From assembly GCA_963663395.1 (NCBI GenBank), contig OY760226.1, positions 496,001 to 560,000 of the forward strand: DNA of 64,000 nucleotides, in the 5' to 3' direction. This DNA comes from Azophilus sp963663395 (lineage in GTDB: Bacteria > Pseudomonadota > Gammaproteobacteria > Pseudomonadales > Azotimanducaceae). The first letter of the stretch is position 1. Every line of letters starts with the position of its first letter. Under the pieces are notes generated by a model. The model ran no database searches. It saw only the letters and a list, made by a program, of their open reading frames with translations, and was not told the DNA's origin. Shown in pieces: positions 19,587-27,426 of the stretch. A program made the position numbers and the translations under genes.

Positions 19587-21776
19587 TCAGTCCAAGGGCT
19601 GCAGGTTCGCGTAGCCCAGCATGAGCCACTTCTCGCCTATGCCGGAGAAGTTCACCTGCACCCGGGCGCGTTCGCCCGAGCCTTCGCAATTCAGCACGAA
19701 GCCATCGCCGAACTTGGCGTGATGCACGCGCTGGCCGATGCGCAGCGCGCCGTCTTCCTGCATCGGCTTTTGCCGTTTCGGCCGCCGGGGTACGCCGAAC
19801 GGCACCTCCACCCCGGTTTTCATGCGAACTTCCTGAATCAGCTCGTGGGGCAGTTCATCGACGAAGCGCGAGCGCCGGTTGTAGGAGTCGCTGCCGTGAA
19901 GGCGACGGGTTTCCGCATGGGTCAGGTACAGCTGCTGCATCGCCCGTGTCATGCCCACGTAGCAGAGTCGGCGCTCCTCCTCGAGGCGGCCGTGCTCCTC
20001 GGCCGACATGCGGTGCGGGAAGAGGCCTTCCTCCAGGCCGGACAGGAATACGGTCGGGAATTCCAGGCCCTTGGCCGAGTGCAGGGTCATGAGCTGCACC
20101 GCCGGCCCGGAACCCGCCTGGGCTTCGCCGGCATCCAGCGCCGTCTGGTCGAGAAACTCCTGCAACATCGACACTTCCGCGGCATCGTCGTCCTGCAGCG
20201 GGAATACCAGTTCGCCGGTGAACTGCCGCGCGGCGTTCACCAGTTCCTGCAGGTTCTCCTTGCGCGCGAGCCCCCGCTCGCCGGGCTCCCGCCCGTGAAA
20301 GTCCAGCAACCCGCTTTTCCCGACCACCAGCTCCGTCAGCTTGTGCAACTCCAGGTCTTCACAGGCTGCGGCAAGATCGTCGATGAGCTTCAGGAAGGCG
20401 CCTACCGAGCCGGCCGCACGGCCGGGCAGCCTGGCGTCCACGATGGCTTCCTTGCAGGCCTGCCACATGGACACGGAACGCTCTCGCGCCTCCCGCCGGA
20501 TAACCTCCACCGTCTTCTCGCCGATGCCCCGCGTCGGGACGTTGACCACCCGCTCGAAGGCCGGGTCCGAATGCCGGTCGTGGATCAGCCGCATGTAGGA
20601 AAGCGCGTTCTTGATCTCCGCCCGCTCGAAGAAACGGTACCCCCCGTGGATGCGATAGGGGATCCCGGCCAGCATCAGCGCTTCCTCGATCACCCGGGAC
20701 TGGGCGTTGGAACGGTACAGCACCGCCACATCGCCCGGGCTGCCGCCGGTTTCGATGACCGCCTGCGCCCGCTCGGTGATGAACCGGGCTTCGTCGAGGT
20801 CGTTGTAGGCCTCGTAAAGCCGGATCGGCTCGCCGTCCCCGCCGGCGGTCCACAGTTCCTTGCCGAGCCGGCTGGCGTTCCTGCGTATGAGTGAGTTGGC
20901 GGCCTTCAGGATGTTGCCCGTCGAGCGGTAGTTCTGCTCCAGGCGAATGGTGGCGACATCCTTGAGGTCCTCGGAATACCGCCGGATGTTCTCGATGCGG
21001 GCGCCGCGCCAGCCGTAGATGGACTGGTCGTCGTCGCCCACCGCCATCACGCAGCCGCGGGATCCGGCCAGTACACGCAGCCAGGCGTACTGGATGGTAT
21101 TGGTGTCCTGGAACTCATCCACCAGCAGGTGCCCGAGGCGGCCCTGGTAGTGGGCGAGAAGTTCCGGATTGTCCAGCCAGAGCTCGTGGCTGCGCAGCAG
21201 CAGTTCGGCGAAGTCGACAAGCCCGCCCTGGTTGCAGAGTTCCTCGTAATTCTCGTAGATGCGCTTGTGCGTCATCTGGAAGAGGTCGTCGCCGTCGGGC
21301 AGCGATTTCGCGCGGCGGCCCTCGTCCTTGTGGCTGTTGATGAACCAGGTGGCCTGCCGCGCCGGCCAGCGGTGCTCGTCGATGTCGAGGGCGCGCATGA
21401 CCCGCTTGACCAGGCGCAGCTGATCGTCCGCATCGAGCACCTGGAAGTTCTGCGGCAGCTTCGCCTCCTGCCAGTGCATGCGCAGCAGCCGGTGGGCGAT
21501 GCCGTGGAAGGTGCCGACCCACAGGCCGCGCATCGGAATATCCAGCAGCGCCTCGATACGCTGGCGCATCTCCGCGGCCGCCTTGTTGGTGAATGTTACG
21601 GCCAGCACGCCGAAGGGCGAGACCCCCTCCGCCTCGATCAGCCAGGCGATGCGGTGCACCAGCACGCGCGTCTTGCCGCTGCCCGCGCCGGCGAGCACCA
21701 GCGAATTGCCGAGCGGTGCCGTCACGGCCTCGCGCTGCGGCTCGTTCAAGCCATCGAGAATGTGGGTGACGTCCAT
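19587..21776 (-). CDS. uvrD: DNA helicase II
   Basis: 729 aa, full length. 3'-5' superfamily 1A helicase for nucleotide excision and mismatch repair. The start MDVTHILDGLNEPQREAV matches E. coli UvrD closely, so the ATG at 21776 was chosen over one at 21815. Motifs: Q-motif at the N-terminus, Walker A AGAGSGKTRVLV (about 29), VDEFQDTN (about 220), GDDDQSIYGWRGA (about 247), LHSAKGLEFP and VGMTRA. The C-terminal Tudor-like extension ends FGDGFVLNCEGSGERARVQV. No damage to any motif. Confidence 0.97.
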   Translation of the reverse strand: MDVTHILDGLNEPQREAVTAPLGNSLVLAGAGSGKTRVLVHRIAWLIEAEGVSPFGVLAVTFTNKAAAEMRQRIEALLDIPMRGLWVGTFHGIAHRLLRMHWQEAKLPQNFQVLDADDQLRLVKRVMRALDIDEHRWPARQATWFINSHKDEGRRAKSLPDGDDLFQMTHKRIYENYEELCNQGGLVDFAELLLRSHELWLDNPELLAHYQGRLGHLLVDEFQDTNTIQYAWLRVLAGSRGCVMAVGDDDQSIYGWRGARIENIRRYSEDLKDVATIRLEQNYRSTGNILKAANSLIRRNASRLGKELWTAGGDGEPIRLYEAYNDLDEARFITERAQAVIETGGSPGDVAVLYRSNAQSRVIEEALMLAGIPYRIHGGYRFFERAEIKNALSYMRLIHDRHSDPAFERVVNVPTRGIGEKTVEVIRREARERSVSMWQACKEAIVDARLPGRAAGSVGAFLKLIDDLAAACEDLELHKLTELVVGKSGLLDFHGREPGERGLARKENLQELVNAARQFTGELVFPLQDDDAAEVSMLQEFLDQTALDAGEAQAGSGPAVQLMTLHSAKGLEFPTVFLSGLEEGLFPHRMSAEEHGRLEEERRLCYVGMTRAMQQLYLTHAETRRLHGSDSYNRRSRFVDELPHELIQEVRMKTGVEVPFGVPRRPKRQKPMQEDGALRIGQRVHHAKFGDGFVLNCEGSGERARVQVNFSGIGEKWLMLGYANLQPLD

Positions 21777-21962
21777 GGTTACGGCCCGGCTACCGGGAAT
21801 AGTATGCCCGAGCAATGCGGCCGCTGCGCCGTCGAAATTCAGCCCGACCCACGTCTCGCCGATTCACTTCCGCCAATAGGATTCCCTGCCAGCAGGAACG
21901 GGACAGCCAGACGCCGGCTGCGCTTGGGGGAAACAGGCAGCGCACATACCACGGCCGTACGG

Positions 21963-23576
21963 TTACGGGCGGCCAGCTTCTTCCGTCGCGTCCCGGATTC
22001 TCTGCCGGTAACGGGCATCGATGAAATCGAGCCGTTGCCGGACCACGCCCCTGCGTACCTCGTCTTCGACACCGAACACCAACCACCGGTCATCTTCCGC
22101 CCGGTAGTCCGGCCATTGGCGGCGGGTGTCGTCATTCGGATTACCGGTACGCGCGAAGTCGAGCCAATAGCCGGTCAGGCGTTCCGCCAGTGCCCGCTGC
22201 CGGGCATCCGGCAAAGCCGCCCCGGCAAACAGCAACCGCCCGTCGAAACCGTGCGGAGTGCCCGGCGAGTCGTCCAGGGGTTCGGCGACGGGCAGGTCCA
22301 GGTAATAGAGCCATGCTGGGGAGTTCTTGCGCCCCATGCCGAGAGCGAGCGTCCGCGCAGCGAGCAGATAGCGGTTGTCACCGAACAGGCGCTTGACCCC
22401 CCGTTCCGGGCCAGCATCGAAGTCTGCCCGATAGAGTGCCCGCGCGGTCGGAAAGTCCGCACCCCAGATACGCTCGAAGGCCTCCGGGGAGATTCCCGAA
22501 TACGGCATGACGCTGCCGTCGAAGCTGGTGCCGCCGGTGATGACGGGCACATCGTGCTGCCGGCCGGCCAGGAAGAGAATGCCGGGCTCTTCCGGCAGCG
22601 TGACCCCATCCACCACGGGCAGGTGAAAGCCCTCCACAGCGTCCATCAGCGCCATGGCGTCAAGGGCGCGCATCTCGTCCACGGTCTCCGCATCGGGAGA
22701 GACGCGTGCGATCAGTTCCCGTGCCAGCGACTCCGCGCTCTCCCCACGATTCAGGTCCATCCCCAGCGGGGCGGGTGTGGGCGCGTTCGCGGTACGCGGC
22801 AGGGCCCAGGTTCCGTAACCGCTCTGTGCGATGGCGCCGCGGAACAGCCCTTCGGCCGCATCGTTCACCAGCAGCAGACTCACCGCCATCCCCCCCGCGG
22901 ACACGCCGAAGACGGTTACTCTGCCGGGGTCGCCCCCGAAGGCGGCAATGTTGTCGCGCACCCATTCGAGCGCCATGACCATGTCCAGCAGGCCAAAGTT
23001 GGAAACCGGGCTACCGATGACCGGATGCGAAAAGAAACCGAGCGGTCCGAGCCGGTAGTTGATGGAAACAAAAACAACGCCCTGCGCCGCGAACAGCTCG
23101 CCCGGCACATCGCCGGAGCCCGCGCGGAAGCCGCCGCCATGAATCCAGACCATCACCGGGCGCGCCTTGTCGTCAACAGCGGGCGTCCAGACATTGAGCG
23201 TCAGGCAGTCTTCGTTGGTGGGCCTGTCGGAGCCCGCCTGGGGACAGGCCGGCCCGAATTCGAGTGCCTGCCGGACTCCTTCATGCTTCCGCACCGATTG
23301 CGGGGGCTGCCACCGCCGCTGCCCGGTTGGCGGCATGGCGTAGCGAATGCCGCGGTAGGCATGGACACCGTTCTCGACCGTTCCCTCGTACTCGCCTTGC
23401 GGTGCCTTGGCCACCTGCCCGACGGGCTCCGCGCCTGCCTCAAGTGCAACAAGAAGAAAAGCGCAAAACACGGGTGCCGTTCCCAAGCCACGACTGCTTG
23501 ACCGTTGCCTGATAGCCGCTGTTTTCCTGATGCCGGGCGGAACAAACGCAAGCGCCGTCGAGATTGCGTTGCGCAT
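21963..23576 (-). CDS. Secreted type B carboxylesterase family hydrolase
   Basis: About 537 aa from the ATG at 23576, which precedes a hydrophobic export segment (APVFCAFLLVALEAGAEP). Alpha/beta-hydrolase of the carboxylesterase/lipase type B family: GIRYAMPPTGQRRWQPP near the N-terminus, oxyanion loop WIHGGGFRAGSG, nucleophile elbow VFGVSAGGMAVS (Ser), and a likely catalytic His in GTPHGFDGR. The conserved EDCLTLNVW is present. Probably periplasmic or outer-surface and acts on esters. Substrate unknown. Same strand as uvrD, 186 bp upstream of it. Confidence 0.88.
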   Translation of the reverse strand: MRNAISTALAFVPPGIRKTAAIRQRSSSRGLGTAPVFCAFLLVALEAGAEPVGQVAKAPQGEYEGTVENGVHAYRGIRYAMPPTGQRRWQPPQSVRKHEGVRQALEFGPACPQAGSDRPTNEDCLTLNVWTPAVDDKARPVMVWIHGGGFRAGSGDVPGELFAAQGVVFVSINYRLGPLGFFSHPVIGSPVSNFGLLDMVMALEWVRDNIAAFGGDPGRVTVFGVSAGGMAVSLLLVNDAAEGLFRGAIAQSGYGTWALPRTANAPTPAPLGMDLNRGESAESLARELIARVSPDAETVDEMRALDAMALMDAVEGFHLPVVDGVTLPEEPGILFLAGRQHDVPVITGGTSFDGSVMPYSGISPEAFERIWGADFPTARALYRADFDAGPERGVKRLFGDNRYLLAARTLALGMGRKNSPAWLYYLDLPVAEPLDDSPGTPHGFDGRLLFAGAALPDARQRALAERLTGYWLDFARTGNPNDDTRRQWPDYRAEDDRWLVFGVEDEVRRGVVRQRLDFIDARYRQRIRDATEEAGRP

Positions 23577-23691
23577 GACATGCCAACCATTCGGCAAAAC
23601 GGGGCTGCCACTTACGGAACTCACCTTGCTAACCCCCTTTATTCGCCTACTGCGGATGCAGAGCATCGAGAAATCCAGACAACGTGCGACG

Positions 23692-23724
23692 AAAAAACCC
23701 CGGACAAGGCAAGGCCCGGGTTCT
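23692..23724 (-). terminator. Intrinsic terminator after the glmU-glmS-small membrane gene unit
   Basis: Read on the minus strand, AACCCGGG pairs with CCGGGGTT across a short loop and is followed by a run of T. It lies just beyond the stop of the small membrane protein gene and so closes the leftward unit. Confidence 0.65.
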
Positions 23725-23726
23725 TC

Positions 23727-23975
23727 TTACCTGCGCAATCGCTTCGCCATGCGATTGTGAAAGAAGACGAACGAGAGGGGAATGGTCGCGATCAAAGAAT
23801 AGAAAATCTTGATCTCTTCCAGAATCCACCAGATCAACGCTTCGCCCAGAACGAATATCGTCCCACCTGTAACAAACGCCATCCCCAGGCAACGCAAATT
23901 CCTTTTCCAGCCTAATACAGTCATCATAGTTTCACCCCGTACTTCTCGATCGTCAGCGAACACAAAGGTTTCCAT
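23727..23975 (-). CDS. Small two-helix membrane protein of unknown function
   Basis: 82 aa from the ATG at 23975, or 66 aa from an ATG at 23927 that begins MMTVLGWKRNLRCLG. Two hydrophobic segments are visible (AFVTGGTIFVLGEALIWWIL and FYSLIATIPLSFVFF), with a basic C-terminus HNRMAKRLRR, so an inner-membrane protein with two helices is expected. I do not recognise the family; DUF2061-like small proteins have a comparable layout but the match is weak. It follows glmS by about 18 bp and ends at an intrinsic terminator, so it probably shares the glmU-glmS transcript. Confidence 0.6.
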   Translation of the reverse strand: METFVFADDREVRGETMMTVLGWKRNLRCLGMAFVTGGTIFVLGEALIWWILEEIKIFYSLIATIPLSFVFFHNRMAKRLRR

Positions 23976-23992
23976 AGCATCACCCGCTGGTT

Positions 23993-25828
23993 TTACTCGA
24001 CCGTCACCGACTTGGCCAGGTTTCTCGGTTGATCCACATCCGTGCCCTTCAGTACCGCCACGTGGTAGGCCAGCAACTGCAACGGCACGGTGTAGACGAT
24101 GGGCGCGAGCAGGGGGTCGACCTCCGGCAGTGGGATGACGGTGATGCCGGGGCCGTCACGGAAGCCCGTGTTCCGGTCGGCGAAAACGAACAGTTCACCG
24201 CCCCGGGCGCGCACCTCCTGAAGGTTTGACTGCAGTTTCTCGAGAAGTTCGTCGTTCGGGGCCACCGCAACCACCGGCATGTCCTCGTCCACCAGCGCCA
24301 GCGGGCCGTGCTTGAGTTCTCCCGCCGGGTAGCCCTCGGCGTGGATGTAGGAGATTTCCTTCAGTTTCAGGGCTCCCTCCAGCGCCACCGGGTACATGAT
24401 GCCCCGGCCCAGGAACAGCGCGTGGTGACGGTCGGCGAAGCGTTCGGCCAGTTCGCCGATGCGGCCGTCGAGCGCGAGCGCCTGCTCGACACAGGCCGGC
24501 AAATCGCGCAGGCCCGCGACCAGGCGGCTTTCCTTGCCCTCGTCGAGCCCGTGCCGCCGGCCGAGCAGCGCCAGCAACAGCGCCAGGGCGGTGAGTTGCG
24601 CGGTGAACGCCTTGGTTGATGCCACACCGATCTCCGGCCCGGCCTGAATCATCAGCGCCAGGTCCGACTCGCGCACGCAGGAGCTGGTGGCGACGTTGCA
24701 CAGCGTGAGGGTGGCGAAGTAGCCCAGCGGCCTGGCGGCACGCAGCGCCGCCAGCGTATCCGCCGTCTCCCCGGATTGGGAGATGGTGACGAACAGGCTG
24801 TCGGGAGTGACGACGGGCTTGCGGTAACGGAATTCGCTGGCGATCTCCACCGAGCAGGGAATGCCCGCATGCTCCTCGATCCAGTACCGGGCGATACTGG
24901 CCGCGTAGTAGCTGGTGCCCGCGGCGATGATGGTGACCGCCCGGGTGCGGTCGAAAACGGCACCGGCATTCACGCCGAATGCGTGCTCGAGCACCCGGTG
25001 CCTGCCGATCCTTCCCGCCAGGGTGTTGCCCAGCGCGCGGGGCTGCTCGAAGATCTCCTTCTGCATGTGGTGGCGGTAGTTGCCCTTGTCGACATCTTCG
25101 ACGGTCATTTCCACCTTGACCGTCGTGCGTACGACGGATTCGTCCTCGAGATTCCAGACGGAAATCTCGTCCCGGGTGATGTCGACCAGGTCGCCTTCCT
25201 CGAGGATGATGAAACGGTCGGTCACGGGCTTGAGCGCCAGGACATCGGAGGCGATGTAGTTCTCGCCGATCCCCACACCCACCACCAGGGGGCTGCCCAC
25301 CCGGGTAGCGACAATGCGTCCCGGATCGTCGCGGGCGATCACGCCGATGGCATAGGCGCCCTCAAGCCGCCGCACGGCGCAACGCACCGCCTCCAGCAGG
25401 TTTTTCTCCCGGGAATAGTGGTAGTCCACCAAGTGAGCGACCACCTCGGAATCGGTGTCGGAATCGAAGCGGTAGCCTGCGGCTTCGAGTTCCGCCCGCA
25501 GCGACTCGAAGTTCTCGACAATGCCGTTGTGCACCAGGCAGATGCGCCCGTTGGAAAGGTGGGGATGGGCGTTCCTGTCGCTGGGTACGCCATGGGTCGC
25601 CCAGCGGGTATGGGCGATGCCGACGCGCCCTGCGACCGGCTCGCCGCGCAGGTCCGCGGCAAGGTCCCGCACCTTGCCGGCCCGCTTGCGCACGGCCATG
25701 TGCGCCTCGCCGGGGGGCATGACGGCGATGCCGGCGGAGTCGTAACCCCGGTATTCGAGGCGCTGCAGCCCTTCCAGCAGGATGGGCGACACGTTGCGGT
25801 CGGCTACCGCGCCGACGATGCCGCACAT
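23993..25828 (-). CDS. glmS: Glutamine-fructose-6-phosphate aminotransferase
   Basis: 611 aa. Makes glucosamine 6-phosphate from fructose 6-phosphate and glutamine for peptidoglycan and LPS. The start MCGIVGAV exposes Cys2, the N-terminal glutaminase nucleophile, so ATG 25828 is right despite a long open frame upstream. The glutaminase domain shows RWATHGVPSDRNAHPH; the two SIS domains show TSYYAASIARYWIEE, SQSGETADTLAALR and ASTKAFTAQL; the C-terminus ends NLAKSVTVE. It starts 4 bp after glmU stops. No glmS ribozyme is expected in this lineage, and none was seen in the 4-bp gap. Confidence 0.97.
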   Translation of the reverse strand: MCGIVGAVADRNVSPILLEGLQRLEYRGYDSAGIAVMPPGEAHMAVRKRAGKVRDLAADLRGEPVAGRVGIAHTRWATHGVPSDRNAHPHLSNGRICLVHNGIVENFESLRAELEAAGYRFDSDTDSEVVAHLVDYHYSREKNLLEAVRCAVRRLEGAYAIGVIARDDPGRIVATRVGSPLVVGVGIGENYIASDVLALKPVTDRFIILEEGDLVDITRDEISVWNLEDESVVRTTVKVEMTVEDVDKGNYRHHMQKEIFEQPRALGNTLAGRIGRHRVLEHAFGVNAGAVFDRTRAVTIIAAGTSYYAASIARYWIEEHAGIPCSVEIASEFRYRKPVVTPDSLFVTISQSGETADTLAALRAARPLGYFATLTLCNVATSSCVRESDLALMIQAGPEIGVASTKAFTAQLTALALLLALLGRRHGLDEGKESRLVAGLRDLPACVEQALALDGRIGELAERFADRHHALFLGRGIMYPVALEGALKLKEISYIHAEGYPAGELKHGPLALVDEDMPVVAVAPNDELLEKLQSNLQEVRARGGELFVFADRNTGFRDGPGITVIPLPEVDPLLAPIVYTVPLQLLAYHVAVLKGTDVDQPRNLAKSVTVE

Positions 25829-25832
25829 GGCC

Positions 25833-27215
25833 TCACTCCTTTGCCTTGCGCTGCCCGGGGCGTTTCCAGCCCTTGATGTTGCGCTGCCTGTTGCGCTCCA
25901 CCGCCAGTTCACCGCGTCCGACCTTCGCGGTGATGGTCGAGCCGGCGGCGATGAAGGCGCCCGATTCCACTTCCAGCGGCGCCACCAGGGAACTGTTGGT
26001 GCCGAGAAAGACATTGTCGCCGATCTCGGTGCGGTGCTTGTTCTCGCCGTCATAGTTGCAGGTGACGGTGCCCGCGCCCACGTTGCACTCCTCGCCGAGT
26101 TCCGCATCGCCCAGGTACGCCAGGTGGCTGGCCTTGGTGCCCCGGCCCAGGCGGGCCTTCTTGGTCTCCACGAAGTTGCCTATGCGCACGTCCTCGCCGA
26201 GTTCCGTTCCGGGACGGATTCGCGCGAACGGCCCCAGCCGGCAGCCCGCCGCCACCTCGGCTCCCTGGACTACCGTGTGCGGTTGCACGTGCACCCCGTC
26301 GCCCAGGGCCGAGTCCTCGACCACAACGCCCGCGCCCAGCCGAACGTTTGCGCCGAGTTGCACCCTGCCCTCGAGCACTACGTTGATATCGATGAAGCAG
26401 TCCTCGCCCGCAGTGACCTCGCCACGAATCTCCACACGTTCCGGATCCGCCATGCTGACGCCGCCGAGCAGCAGGCGCCGCGCCTCGCGCCGCTGGTAGA
26501 TGCGCTCCAGCGCCGCAAGCTGCACGCGGTCGTTGACGCCCATGGCCTCCGTGGGTTCCGCCACCGGCACCCCCGCGACCGAAATTCCCCGCGCCACCGC
26601 CAGGCCGACCACGTCCGTGAGGTAGTATTCGCCCTGCTTGTTGCCGGGCTCGACCTCGGCTAGAAGCTCCTTGAGCGCACCGGCACGCAGGGCCAGGATT
26701 CCGGTGTTGATTTCGCGAATCGCCCGTTCCTCGGCGGATGCGTCCCGAAATTCGACGATGGCCTCAATGTCGCCGTCCGCCGTCCGCCTGATGCGGCCCA
26801 GTTCCGCCGGGTCTTCAACCTCGGCCGTGACGACGGCAAGGGCGCCGTCGCCCGCGGCAGCCGCACAGGCCCGCAGGGTCGATGCCGAAACCAGCGGCAC
26901 ATCGCCGAACAGGACGAGGGCGATGGCGTCGTCATCCACTGGCGGCAACGCCCGGGCAACCGCATGGCCGGTGCCGAGTTGCTCCTCCTGCAGCACCCAT
27001 TGAACATCCGCATCGATTTCGGCCCGTACCCGGTCTGCCTTGAATCCGACCACCACCAGCGTATCCGAGGACGGCAATCGGCCCGCCGTGTCGAGCACGT
27101 GCTGCAGCAGGGGCCGGCCGGCGAGCCGATGCAGAACCTTGGGCAGGCCGGAACGCATCCGCTTGCCCTGCCCGGCAGCCAGGACGATGGCGACGAGATT
27201 GACCGGGTCAGCCAT
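25833..27215 (-). CDS. glmU: Bifunctional UDP-GlcNAc pyrophosphorylase / GlcN-1-P acetyltransferase
   Basis: 460 aa. Acetylates glucosamine 1-phosphate and then forms UDP-GlcNAc. N-terminal pyrophosphorylase: VAIVLAAGQGKRMRSGLPKV (residues 8-27), QLGTGHAVARAL, VLFGDVPLV. C-terminal left-handed beta helix made of hexapeptide repeats (about 250-440), with the acetyl-CoA site region CNYDGENKHRTEIGD and a basic tail. It forms a leftward pair with glmS, so consecutive steps of the pathway are co-expressed. Confidence 0.97.
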   Translation of the reverse strand: MADPVNLVAIVLAAGQGKRMRSGLPKVLHRLAGRPLLQHVLDTAGRLPSSDTLVVVGFKADRVRAEIDADVQWVLQEEQLGTGHAVARALPPVDDDAIALVLFGDVPLVSASTLRACAAAAGDGALAVVTAEVEDPAELGRIRRTADGDIEAIVEFRDASAEERAIREINTGILALRAGALKELLAEVEPGNKQGEYYLTDVVGLAVARGISVAGVPVAEPTEAMGVNDRVQLAALERIYQRREARRLLLGGVSMADPERVEIRGEVTAGEDCFIDINVVLEGRVQLGANVRLGAGVVVEDSALGDGVHVQPHTVVQGAEVAAGCRLGPFARIRPGTELGEDVRIGNFVETKKARLGRGTKASHLAYLGDAELGEECNVGAGTVTCNYDGENKHRTEIGDNVFLGTNSSLVAPLEVESGAFIAAGSTITAKVGRGELAVERNRQRNIKGWKRPGQRKAKE

Positions 27216-27426
27216 TAGCCGGGCGTAATCCTTGCCGCGAAAGGGACTCGATTATACGGTCGAGGCTGCGAAAAAGCGCCGCTGCGTTCCGAGCCGCCGA
27301 GGCGCGTGAGTCAATGGCGCCGAGTGCCGGTACCACCTGCAGGCTCGGCGTTCCGGGAATCCGATACCGCAGAAGGTGTGTTCGCTGCAAGCGACAGGGA
27401 GCACAGGGCGCGCGATCTGGTAAGTG

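Noticed and set aside
25829..25832. glmS ribozyme upstream of glmS
   Set aside because: Only 4 bp separate glmU and glmS, and the ribozyme is a feature of Gram-positive bacteria.
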